From Bacteroidales bacterium (GTDB lineage Bacteria > Bacteroidota > Bacteroidia > Bacteroidales > WCHB1-69): 64,000 nt of DNA. The translations under genes were made by a program, and so were the position numbers. The notes under the pieces were generated by a model, which worked only from the letters and a program-made list of their open reading frames with translations, was not told where the DNA came from and did no database searches. Positions 47,143-56,285 of the stretch are shown in pieces. The DNA is taken from assembly GCA_024685175.1 (NCBI GenBank), contig JAIKWD010000007.1:1-64000 (forward strand), in the 5' to 3' direction. Each line of letters begins with the position of its first letter. Within the stretch, counting starts at the first letter, position 1.

Positions 47143-48819
47143 ATGTTACGTACACTGCAAATCGAGAACTACGCCATCATACGCTCGCTCGAGATTGACT
47201 TTGACAATAGTTTCACGGTCATCACCGGCGAGACGGGCGCAGGTAAGTCCATCTTGATGGGGGCCTTGTCGCTGATCCTAGGCAACCGCGTAGACACGGA
47301 CGTGCTACTCGACAAATCCCGCAAGTGTATCGTAGAGGGCACCTTTGACATCCACGACTACGCTCTTCGTCCTTTCTTCGAAGAACACGATCTAGATTAT
47401 CAAGATCTCACCACCCTTCGGCGCGAAATCAACGAACACGGCAAGTCACGTGCCTTTATCAATGACACTCCTGTAAACCTTGCCATACTTAAAGAGCTCT
47501 CCAACAAGCTTATAGACATCCATTCGCAACATCAAAGCTTGTTATTGCAAGACTCAGATTTCCGTCTGGGCATCATCGACCAATATGCTCAAAATCAAGC
47601 CTTGCGCGAGGAATATCGCACCTCTTTGGAAGCATGGCGCGAGACAGAACAAGCCTTTGTCACCCTGAAAAAACGGTGCGCCGAAGCCGTACTTCAACAA
47701 GAATACAACAACTACACCATACAAGAACTGGCAAACGCCCAGTTGCACCCTAACGAGCAAGAAGAGACTGAGCATACCGTCAACCTCTTAAGCCATGCCG
47801 AAAGCATTAAAGGGCACCTCTACCAAGCCGCGCAGATACTCTCCGAAAAAGAGGGTGACACCATCGTGCAAATGCTTAAAAATGTGCAAGACGAGTGCGC
47901 TAAGCTCAAAGATCTCGGTCCTGAGTACCAAGAAATTCACGATCGTGTGAGTAGTGCTTTACTGGAACTCAAAGACATCGCCTACGACATTACCTGTAAA
48001 GAAGAAGCCGTAGATTTGAACCCCCAGGAACTGGATCGTCTCACTGAACGCTTGGACCTCATCTACAGCTTGCAACACAAGTATCACGTAGACTCGGTGG
48101 ATGAACTTATCAAAATCAAAGAACAACTAGAGCAAGAAGCTGCAGATCACTCTGACGATGAAGAACGCTTAGCCGTATTGGACAAAAAACGCAATGAGTT
48201 GCTGGCCAAAAGCAAACAACTTGCCCAAAGGCTCAGACAATCCCGTCAAAAGGCCATACCTGCATTGAAAAAGGAGATGTCTTCAAGACTTTCTCAACTG
48301 GCTTTACCCGACGGCAATTTCGACATTCGACTGACAGAGGAGGAGGAGCTACACGATTATGGCACCGAGAGTGCCTCGTTCTTGTTCTCAGCCAACAAGG
48401 GGGTTGATCTTTCCGACATCAGCAAAGTAGCTTCCGGCGGTGAAATGTCCCGCGTAATGCTGGCCCTGAAATCGGTCATTACCGACTCCGTACTTTTGCC
48501 CACTGTCATTTTCGACGAGATTGATACAGGCATTTCTGGAGAGACCGCCAACAAAGTAGCCCTGGTGATGCGTGATTTCTCCCAACGTCATCAAATAATA
48601 GCCATCACCCACTTACCCCAAATCGCCGCCATTGGCAACAGTCATTATTTAGTATTCAAGGAGAACCGTGACGGCAAGGCTGTCACTGATCTCAAATCAC
48701 TTGGCACAGAGGAACGTGTACAGGCTATCGCCACGTTGATTTGCGGCGACAAGCTCACCGATGCCGCCCTAAACACCGCCCGTGAGCTCTTGAATGTCCA
48801 CTCTTCTCAAAAATCATAG
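47143..48819 (+). CDS. recN: DNA repair protein RecN
   Basis: MLRTLQIENYAIIRSLEIDF; ITGETGAGKSILMGALSLILG; VASGGEMSRVMLALK; IFDEIDTGISGETANKV. Confidence 0.97.
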   Translation: MLRTLQIENYAIIRSLEIDFDNSFTVITGETGAGKSILMGALSLILGNRVDTDVLLDKSRKCIVEGTFDIHDYALRPFFEEHDLDYQDLTTLRREINEHGKSRAFINDTPVNLAILKELSNKLIDIHSQHQSLLLQDSDFRLGIIDQYAQNQALREEYRTSLEAWRETEQAFVTLKKRCAEAVLQQEYNNYTIQELANAQLHPNEQEETEHTVNLLSHAESIKGHLYQAAQILSEKEGDTIVQMLKNVQDECAKLKDLGPEYQEIHDRVSSALLELKDIAYDITCKEEAVDLNPQELDRLTERLDLIYSLQHKYHVDSVDELIKIKEQLEQEAADHSDDEERLAVLDKKRNELLAKSKQLAQRLRQSRQKAIPALKKEMSSRLSQLALPDGNFDIRLTEEEELHDYGTESASFLFSANKGVDLSDISKVASGGEMSRVMLALKSVITDSVLLPTVIFDEIDTGISGETANKVALVMRDFSQRHQIIAITHLPQIAAIGNSHYLVFKENRDGKAVTDLKSLGTEERVQAIATLICGDKLTDAALNTARELLNVHSSQKS

Positions 48820-48822
48820 TTC

Positions 48823-49467
48823 ATGAAAAAACACCTTATAATCATATTAGCCATTCTAGCATTGGTATGTACCGCACAGGCCCAGAGAAGCAGAGGAAAG
48901 CAAGTGAGCAGATTTACCTACATGACCTCTATCGGCTATAGCAATGGCGTTGGCAATATTAACATCAAGGACAGCACTGGCGCTTTGATACAGAGTGTTA
49001 ACAACAACATCCCCAATTTCTCGCTCCACCAACTGCTCGCTTATCAATTCGACAACTTTTTCACGATGGGTATTGGAGCAGGATTCGACATCTGGCGTAC
49101 CACGGCTTTCATCCCTTTGTATCTCAACCTCAGCGTCAACATGACCTCAACCACCAAAGTGGCGCCAATGGCTTATTTAAACTTGGGATGGTCGTTCAAA
49201 TGGTACAACCAGACCAAACCAGACGCCACGAACCGAGTGGTTCACGGCACAGAATGGGGGCCGATGGGAGAATTCGGATTAGGTGCACGACTTCGTTTTA
49301 CCGACAAGCTGTCGCTAGTCATCTCGGGTATCTACAAAGCACAGTTTTCTAAAATCGGCTATTCCGTCGTCAATCCCGGCGAAGCCGACTATTCTCACCT
49401 ATACCCTAACAGACATCAAAACGCGTTATATCATTTCGCCGGCGTCAGAATCGGCATAGCATATTAG
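48823..49467 (+). CDS. Hypothetical secreted/outer membrane beta-barrel-like protein
   Basis: Signal peptide MKKHLIIILAILALVCTAQAQ; alternating beta pattern; C-terminal aromatic Y. Confidence 0.6.
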   Translation: MKKHLIIILAILALVCTAQAQRSRGKQVSRFTYMTSIGYSNGVGNINIKDSTGALIQSVNNNIPNFSLHQLLAYQFDNFFTMGIGAGFDIWRTTAFIPLYLNLSVNMTSTTKVAPMAYLNLGWSFKWYNQTKPDATNRVVHGTEWGPMGEFGLGARLRFTDKLSLVISGIYKAQFSKIGYSVVNPGEADYSHLYPNRHQNALYHFAGVRIGIAY

Positions 49468-49470
49468 CCC

Positions 49471-49665
49471 ATGAAAGAAGAACTAACTTATACAGAAGCT
49501 TTTGAGCAACTACAAGCCATCGTAAAACAGATGGAAGAAGCGGACGTTTCCGTGGATGATCTTTCTGAAAACATAAAGAAAGCCTCAAAGCTAATCAAGA
49601 TTTGCAAGGACAAGCTTACCAAGACTGAGCAAGAGGTCAACAAAACCATATCTGAGCTTTCTTAA
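49471..49665 (+). CDS. xseB: Exodeoxyribonuclease VII small subunit
   Basis: LTYTEAFEQLQAIVKQMEEADVSVDDLSENIKKASKLIKICKDKL. Confidence 0.92.
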   Translation: MKEELTYTEAFEQLQAIVKQMEEADVSVDDLSENIKKASKLIKICKDKLTKTEQEVNKTISELS

Positions 49666-50315
49666 TGTCCACTTTTGACCTTATCGACCACGACATCGAG
49701 GCTTACTGCGAGGCGCACACTTCCCCGGAGAGCAAGCTCCTCCACGACCTCAATCGCCGGACCAATTTGGAGACGGTAAACCCACGCATGCTCTCCGATC
49801 AGCTCCAAGGACAGTTTCTTGCCTTTATCTCCAAAATGATGCGCCCAAAGCACATCTTGGAGATAGGCACCTTCACGGGATATTCTGCGCTTTGTCTGGC
49901 GGAAGGGTTGGCGGAGCAAGGAGAATTACACACCATTGAGATCAATGTGGAATATGAGGACCGCATCCGAGAGTATCTGAGCCAATCACCGCTAGGCAAT
50001 CACATCACCCTGCACATTGGAGATGCTCTAGAAGTGGTACCCAGCCTGAAAAAGGAATGGGACTTGGTATTCATTGATGCAGACAAGGAAGATTACCGAG
50101 ACTATTACGACGTTGTATTCCCAAGAGTACGCCAAGGCGGGATTATCCTGGCCGACAACGTGCTATGGAACGGGAAGGTGACACAGACCGTCGCCGGCGG
50201 CGACCGGGACACACGCGCTATCATGGAATTTGACGATTACGTGCAACAGGACGGACGCGTCAGGAACTTGTTACTTCCGTTCCGCGACGGCATTATGATG
50301 ATTGAAAAAAAATAA
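49665..50315 (+). CDS. O-methyltransferase (class I SAM-dependent)
   Basis: ILEIGTFTGYSALCLAEGL; DLVFIDADKEDYRDYYDVVFPRVRQGGIILADNVLWNGKV. Confidence 0.92.
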   Translation: MSTFDLIDHDIEAYCEAHTSPESKLLHDLNRRTNLETVNPRMLSDQLQGQFLAFISKMMRPKHILEIGTFTGYSALCLAEGLAEQGELHTIEINVEYEDRIREYLSQSPLGNHITLHIGDALEVVPSLKKEWDLVFIDADKEDYRDYYDVVFPRVRQGGIILADNVLWNGKVTQTVAGGDRDTRAIMEFDDYVQQDGRVRNLLLPFRDGIMMIEKK

Positions 50316-50318
50316 TTT

Positions 50319-50996
50319 ATGAGAATAGATATACTCACGTTGTTTCCAGACATGTTCACGGGAGTCTTTGGCAACTCCATCATCAAACGGGCCGTTGACA
50401 AGGGCCATTTGGAGTTGCACACCCACGACATCAGGAGCTACACCACTGACAAGCACCACAAGGCAGACGACTATCCCTTTGGGGGCGGTGCCGGCATGGT
50501 GATGATGGTGGAACCCATCTCACGTTGTATCGAAAAGCTGCAAAGCGAACGCGATTACGACGCCATATACTTGATGGCACCCGATGGGCCCACTTTCAAC
50601 CAACACAAAGCCAATGAGATGTCCATGTTGAACAATATCATCTTGTTGTGTGGTCACTACAAAGGTGTGGACGAGCGAGTGCGAGAGCTTTATGTGACGG
50701 ATGAGATCAGCATTGGAGACTATGTGCTTTCCGGCGGCGAACTGGCCGCCATGGTCATCACCGACGCCATCGCCCGAATCATCCCCGGCGTTATCGGTGA
50801 CAGCACCTCAGCCCTCTCCGACTCTTTCCAAGACGGCCTTCTCTCTGCCCCTGTCTATACGCGTCCAGCCGATTTTAGAGGCCATCGCGTACCCGACGTG
50901 CTTTTGTCCGGTAATGACAAACTCATTTCCGACTGGAAACAAGAACAGCAACTGCAGCGCACTCGACAACGCCGCCCAGACCTTCTCGACGAATAA
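50319..50996 (+). CDS. trmD: tRNA (guanosine(37)-N1)-methyltransferase
   Basis: [70 protein letters not shown]. Confidence 0.97.
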   Translation: MRIDILTLFPDMFTGVFGNSIIKRAVDKGHLELHTHDIRSYTTDKHHKADDYPFGGGAGMVMMVEPISRCIEKLQSERDYDAIYLMAPDGPTFNQHKANEMSMLNNIILLCGHYKGVDERVRELYVTDEISIGDYVLSGGELAAMVITDAIARIIPGVIGDSTSALSDSFQDGLLSAPVYTRPADFRGHRVPDVLLSGNDKLISDWKQEQQLQRTRQRRPDLLDE

Positions 50997-50998
50997 CC

Positions 50999-52300
50999 AT
51001 GAACACACAAAACATGACATCCAAGCAAGTGCTACGCGCCGAAGGGGACAACCTCCGCCGTAAACTCCTGTCGGACAACTGGTACTTCAACCTTACCTTC
51101 TTTTTACTGCTTATCGCGGCAGCATCCCTACCCTTTACCACCTGGCTCATGCCAATCATAGCCGGGCTTATGCTTATCGTATGGATTGCCGAATGGAATT
51201 GGAAAGAGAAATGGCAGAATATACGTAAGAACGCATCAATATACACCATTGTCGTATTTTTTGCCATTTATCTGATCCTCATTTACGGGTTCTTCCTATC
51301 ATACAACAAAGGCAGGGCGTTTGCGGCTTTCGACTGCGGCATGTGGTTCCTGGCCGCTCCTTTACTACTTCTCACTCGTAATCGCAAAAATTTGACCAAT
51401 AGTCGAATACACATGATTTTCATGGTCTTCGCCATCTCCACATTCGTCCACCTTTTCATTTTGTTCTCCATAGCCACCCATAAATTCATTCAAACAGGCA
51501 AAAGCCATTATTTCTATTACCAATACCTGTCTATCTGGCTGCATCCATCCTATCTGGCCATGTACGCCACTTTTTCTTTCTACTTCTTGCTCGACTTTCT
51601 CAACAAGACACATAAAATGATGTCCTGGATTCAGCGCCTGTCCTTGTATTTTGTTCAGGCCGTGTTGCTATTTGGCGTATTCTTCCTCCAATCCAAAGCG
51701 GGGATCATCGTTTTTTGCATTCTGGCCATAATCTGGTTTGTATACCTCCTGTTCATCCGAAACACCGATATCGCTCTCGCACTCAGCATCATCGTTAGCG
51801 TTTCCTGCATCTGCATAGTGTTACACGAAACACAAATTTTCCCGACCAACAGGTTCAAGGCCACTATTGAAGATGTCAGCAAGTACCGAAACGAACAAAA
51901 CCACGGCACTAGCAGCAGCGAACTCCGCCTTACAGCATGGCGGTCCACACTCGAAATATGCAAGAAAAATCTCCCCTGGGGCGTAGGTACCGGCGACGTC
52001 ATCGACGAACTCTCTCTCAATGCCGTCAAGAAAAATCATACTAACCTCATCGGATATCACCTCAATTCGCATAACCAATACCTGCAAACCCTGCTAGCTC
52101 TGGGAATTCCTGGTATTCTCGTGCTGATAGCCTACTGCATCCATCCTCTTATCGTAGGTGGCCGCAAGAAGAACTTACTATACATCTCCTTCGCTATCAT
52201 CTTGATACTCAATATCGGCGTAGAATCCATGTTCGATGTTCGCGCCGGCGTGGACTTCATCGCCTTGATGAATGTCTTACTCCTGATGAGAACAACATAA
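50999..52300 (+). CDS. O-antigen ligase family (Wzy/WaaL-like) membrane protein
   Basis: Multiple TM helices; RLTAWRSTLEICKKNLPWGVGTGDVIDEL and HNQYLQTLLALGIPGILVLIAY. Confidence 0.82.
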   Translation: MNTQNMTSKQVLRAEGDNLRRKLLSDNWYFNLTFFLLLIAAASLPFTTWLMPIIAGLMLIVWIAEWNWKEKWQNIRKNASIYTIVVFFAIYLILIYGFFLSYNKGRAFAAFDCGMWFLAAPLLLLTRNRKNLTNSRIHMIFMVFAISTFVHLFILFSIATHKFIQTGKSHYFYYQYLSIWLHPSYLAMYATFSFYFLLDFLNKTHKMMSWIQRLSLYFVQAVLLFGVFFLQSKAGIIVFCILAIIWFVYLLFIRNTDIALALSIIVSVSCICIVLHETQIFPTNRFKATIEDVSKYRNEQNHGTSSSELRLTAWRSTLEICKKNLPWGVGTGDVIDELSLNAVKKNHTNLIGYHLNSHNQYLQTLLALGIPGILVLIAYCIHPLIVGGRKKNLLYISFAIILILNIGVESMFDVRAGVDFIALMNVLLLMRTT

Positions 52301-52328
52301 TCGTTTTTTGGGGTATTTTTTAACAATA

Positions 52329-52361
52329 TTTTCTAAAAATTACACATAAATTTTTAGAAAA
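52329..52361. repeat. 13-bp perfect inverted repeat, 7-nt spacer
   Basis: TTTTCTAAAAATT (52329-52341) / AATTTTTAGAAAA (52349-52361). Confidence 0.75.
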
Positions 52362-52396
52362 TTAACTTTTTATTATAATACATTAAAAAAATAATG

Positions 52397-52404
52397 TATT
52401 TTTG
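52397..52404 (+). promoter_or_regulatory. -7 element TATTTTTG upstream of FISUMP protein gene
   Basis: TAnnTTTG match 53 nt before ATG 52458. Confidence 0.5.
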
Positions 52405-52457
52405 CGGCGTTCAACCATGGATAGCTCAACCGGCTATCCGACAAAATATATTATACC

Positions 52458-55400
52458 ATGAAGAAAAAACTACTACTATTATTGTGGTTGTGCATTGCCG
52501 CATACCCGATGTTTTCACAGTCAACCAACCCGGGAATACACTTGACGACGACAACGGTTCCTGCCACGTGCCAGGGCAACGGGGAGATACATTGCTCGGT
52601 GACTTATGATGAGGGGTTGGTTTTAGAACAAATACGTTATTATTACATCCCATTGTCGGGAATCGACTCCATTGTTGGGACCACGCTGCCTTTCGTCACC
52701 CATTTGCGCCCGGGTGCCTATAAAGTAAAGGTGTCTGCATTGTGCTATACTGGACTCCCAAACGATGACGCTTATGTCATCGTCTCCGACTCCATAGACA
52801 ATGTTATGGTAAGCTCCACTTACACGATTCCTGAAAGCCATGCCATCTATAACATTTACTCCAGGTCCTATCCTTTCGGCATTGTGCCCGCCCTGACATG
52901 CGAGCCGACAGGCAAATTGCAGATCAGTATGCATAACGGAACTTTTCCTTACAGCATCGAAGTTTGGAAGATTACCGACAACGACACTATATACCTTAGA
53001 ACCTTGACTTTCGACACAAACGAATACACGGGAAATGACCCTCAACGTTACGATTTCCTGGATTATTACACCATAGACAGCCTGGATGTCGGCACCTATC
53101 AGATTCGGTGTCACGATGGGTGTGGCTACTACACACCCTATCTTCAGGCCTCGGTGCCCAAGGTCATCCACAACGAGTCGGTCAACAGCCATCTACTGCG
53201 AAACAGTTCGGGCATTCCAACCAGCACAAACATCGTCACTTTCAAGGAGATATTCAACGACATACACTACACTCAATACAACGATGACTACTACAAGACG
53301 ATTGGACGCAGTTTATACGAATATCGTTTCATCAATCCCACACTCGCACGGGATGTCAACGACACCACCCCTTGGCGGTCAATACCTGCCGCGGAGCACA
53401 GCTTTTACATCCACGACACCTTGTCCGCGCTGCACGATTACGGCGAACTATGGGGCAGGGACATCCAGTTGCAGATCAGGCCGATATGTCAGGACACGCT
53501 ATTTTCACACAACTATACCATTTACCGTCAGGGAAGGAACTATTCCAATGCAAAACAGCAAGACGTAGGGGTGGAGGCCTATGAAGTGTACAACTATTGC
53601 GAGTACAACCGATACAAGCCCGAACGCGATGTCGTCTTGCAATACATCTTCCTGAATCACGACAGTCAAGAGAACCTGTTCACAGCGGATTCCATCGGCA
53701 CTCCCGCCCACAACGGTTACACTCTTTGCGGCGACCTGCCCACGGAGAACATCGGAATACGATACCACAACTACATCACCTTGCCGGTTAGACTGAAGAT
53801 CGTAAACATCACGCAAGACACGTTGGTGGAAGAGAGGGAATTGCCCGAGATGAGTTACGATTGGTCGACCTATTGCGTTGAAGGGAAAGACTTCAACGGG
53901 GATTCGCTCTATTTCGAAGTGACCGATGCGCACGGCAACCCGTTGCTCACCCTCGTCCGCAAGCACAAAAGATATATTACCCATTATGCGGCCGACACCA
54001 TCCACCACGTATTCAAATGGCTCGTTTACGACCTTTACGAAGAGCCGTTTTGTCCGAACGAGCCAAGGCATATAGGCATCTACCAAGAAAACGACCGATA
54101 CATTTATCCGGCCGAAATAGATGGCGAGCTACACTACACCTACGAAAAAGACACGGTGCAACTGGTACAGAGCCCATTGGGGAACAAATACAATTTCACC
54201 GCCATCTCGGACAACCATGGTGTTTGGTCGTTCTTCAAAGAAAACGCTGACAACCACGCCACGTTGGAGAAACGAGCATTTCGGCCCTCCATCTATAAGA
54301 TATACAACGGTATAGAACTCACCGACACCAACCTGGCGAGAGGCCGTTACGTCTGGATTATACGGAAGCCCTGTCCACCTAACGACACTATCATTTACGA
54401 CTATGACTACGACCCGCTTGAGATGGTCGAAGAACCATTCTATACACTTGACACGCAATGCACTGCCTTGAACATCATTCCACATCGGGGACGATTTGAA
54501 AAGATGGGGGTCGGGGTTGAGACCTTCTTTCAAGTATATCAAGGAGACACCTTGACGCACACCACCTCATCCGGACAGTTGGGAGACACGTTATCCATCG
54601 GGGTGCCCGGCATTTACAAAGTAGCGATGTATGCTATGCCTGCCAGCGAGCATCATCTTGAAGGCAACCGTCCTTGCATACAGATAGACACGACCATTGA
54701 ATGGCAGAACGAGACCGTAAGTTTGGACTATATCTACGGCCACGTCTGTTCCGACGACGACACAATTGGTTTTGTTCGGGCCAGAGGACAGCATGGGAAA
54801 AAGCCCTACACCTATACTTTATACAGTGCTCGCGATGGAGGGGGCAGTGTTATCGCAGTAAATAACACTGGACGATTTGACGGAGTGCCTGTGCAAATGG
54901 GGCAGACCGTGTCCGTAAAGATTGCGGATGCCTGCAATGCGCATTTCATCACCAACTTGACGATCAGCGATATGGGAAGTCTGCGGAAATGCTGGGTTGA
55001 AGGCAACACCAACGAAGTGGCGGCCGTCATAGGCGACACGTGTCATTTTTATGGGTTGGCCTTGCCCGACGCCCTGTATCACTGGACTGGACCTGCCGGG
55101 TTCAGCAGTGAAGAGCGCATAGTTGACGTGGTGATGAGTGGCGATCAGAATGCCGGTATGTATTATTTGGAAATCGAAGGCAGCGGGTGTGGGACTCTAT
55201 TTGACAGCATCTCGGTTGCCATACAGGAGCCACCCTGCCCGGACGCCGTGGACTATGATGGTTTTCTCTACGAAGCGGTACGCATCAACGGATTATGTTG
55301 GATGAAAGAGAACCTTCGTTCCACACACTATAGCGACGGTCGAGCCATAGAGCGACAGTACATCTATACCCCTTCGGGGCGGAGTATCGAAGAGACAGTC

Positions 55401-55820
55401 GCCACTTTCGGTCTTTTGTACGATTGGCGGACCGCTGTTGACACAGAGCATTTACGATTGGCGGATGCAACCGGACATATTCAAGGCATTTGTCCTAGCG
55501 GTTGGTACATCCCTGACGAAGAGCAGTTTGAGCATCTGGGAGCGTGGGGCGCCAAGGCACTGCGCTCGCCCGACTATTGGCTGCCGGGACTTGGGGGCAA
55601 CAACGAAAGCGGATTCACCGCCTTGCCGGCCGGATTCTACAACGGTCAACGAGGACGATACGAAAATTTGCTCGGAGAAACGCGTTTTTGGTCGGCAAAT
55701 CCACACTTAACCTCCGAAATCACCCCTGCCCACATGCTTCAATTCAGTTGTCCAGAGCTCATTAATGCTGAAAGAGGAAGCGATGACGCCTACTCTATCC
55801 GCTGTATTTTAGCCGAATAA
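52458..55820 (+). CDS. Large secreted protein with C-terminal FISUMP (Fibrobacter succinogenes major paralogous) domain
   Basis: Signal peptide MKKKLLLLLWLCIAAYPMFSQ; C-terminal VRINGLCWMKENLRSTHYSDG...GICPSGWYIPDEEQFEHLG...SIRCILAE. Confidence 0.85.
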   Translation: MKKKLLLLLWLCIAAYPMFSQSTNPGIHLTTTTVPATCQGNGEIHCSVTYDEGLVLEQIRYYYIPLSGIDSIVGTTLPFVTHLRPGAYKVKVSALCYTGLPNDDAYVIVSDSIDNVMVSSTYTIPESHAIYNIYSRSYPFGIVPALTCEPTGKLQISMHNGTFPYSIEVWKITDNDTIYLRTLTFDTNEYTGNDPQRYDFLDYYTIDSLDVGTYQIRCHDGCGYYTPYLQASVPKVIHNESVNSHLLRNSSGIPTSTNIVTFKEIFNDIHYTQYNDDYYKTIGRSLYEYRFINPTLARDVNDTTPWRSIPAAEHSFYIHDTLSALHDYGELWGRDIQLQIRPICQDTLFSHNYTIYRQGRNYSNAKQQDVGVEAYEVYNYCEYNRYKPERDVVLQYIFLNHDSQENLFTADSIGTPAHNGYTLCGDLPTENIGIRYHNYITLPVRLKIVNITQDTLVEERELPEMSYDWSTYCVEGKDFNGDSLYFEVTDAHGNPLLTLVRKHKRYITHYAADTIHHVFKWLVYDLYEEPFCPNEPRHIGIYQENDRYIYPAEIDGELHYTYEKDTVQLVQSPLGNKYNFTAISDNHGVWSFFKENADNHATLEKRAFRPSIYKIYNGIELTDTNLARGRYVWIIRKPCPPNDTIIYDYDYDPLEMVEEPFYTLDTQCTALNIIPHRGRFEKMGVGVETFFQVYQGDTLTHTTSSGQLGDTLSIGVPGIYKVAMYAMPASEHHLEGNRPCIQIDTTIEWQNETVSLDYIYGHVCSDDDTIGFVRARGQHGKKPYTYTLYSARDGGGSVIAVNNTGRFDGVPVQMGQTVSVKIADACNAHFITNLTISDMGSLRKCWVEGNTNEVAAVIGDTCHFYGLALPDALYHWTGPAGFSSEERIVDVVMSGDQNAGMYYLEIEGSGCGTLFDSISVAIQEPPCPDAVDYDGFLYEAVRINGLCWMKENLRSTHYSDGRAIERQYIYTPSGRSIEETVATFGLLYDWRTAVDTEHLRLADATGHIQGICPSGWYIPDEEQFEHLGAWGAKALRSPDYWLPGLGGNNESGFTALPAGFYNGQRGRYENLLGETRFWSANPHLTSEITPAHMLQFSCPELINAERGSDDAYSIRCILAE

Positions 55821-55873
55821 ATCTTTTGTTGAAAAAAATATTTACAGAAGTGCCTTTATCTCAATTTTTTTTG

Positions 55874-55881
55874 TACTTTTG
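55874..55881 (+). promoter_or_regulatory. -7 element TACTTTTG upstream of rpmB
   Basis: TAnnTTTG match 47 nt before ATG 55929. Confidence 0.5.
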
Positions 55882-55928
55882 CCGCCCTAAATAATAGAAG
55901 AATATTAATCATTTAAAAAGATAGAGAA

Positions 55929-56162
55929 ATGTCTAGAGTTTGCCAGATTACAGGAAAGAAAGCAGTGGTTGGTAATAATGTTTCCCACTCCAATATCAAA
56001 ACGAAGAGAACCTTCAAACCCAACTTGCACACCAAGAAGTTCTACGTCCCTGAATTGGACGAATGGGTATACCTCAAGGTTTCCGCTCATGGAATGCGCA
56101 ACATTAACAAAAAAGGCGTTTACGCTTGTCTCGTAGAAGCCGCTGAAAAAGGTATCCTGTAA
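55929..56162 (+). CDS. rpmB: 50S ribosomal protein L28
   Basis: [63 protein letters not shown]. Confidence 0.97.
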   Translation: MSRVCQITGKKAVVGNNVSHSNIKTKRTFKPNLHTKKFYVPELDEWVYLKVSAHGMRNINKKGVYACLVEAAEKGIL

Positions 56163-56183
56163 AAATTTAGAAAACAGAATTAT

Positions 56184-56221
56184 AAGCTGTTGTGATGACT
56201 CCATTGCAACAGCTTTTTTTA
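56184..56221 (+). terminator. Intrinsic terminator after rpmB
   Basis: AAGCTGTTG (56184-56192) / CAACAGCTT (56207-56215) followed by a T-run. Confidence 0.85.
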
Positions 56222-56285
56222 TACAGGTTTTACACAATATTTACCATTTTCATCCGTATATATTCTTTGGTAAAAATCATTCCGA

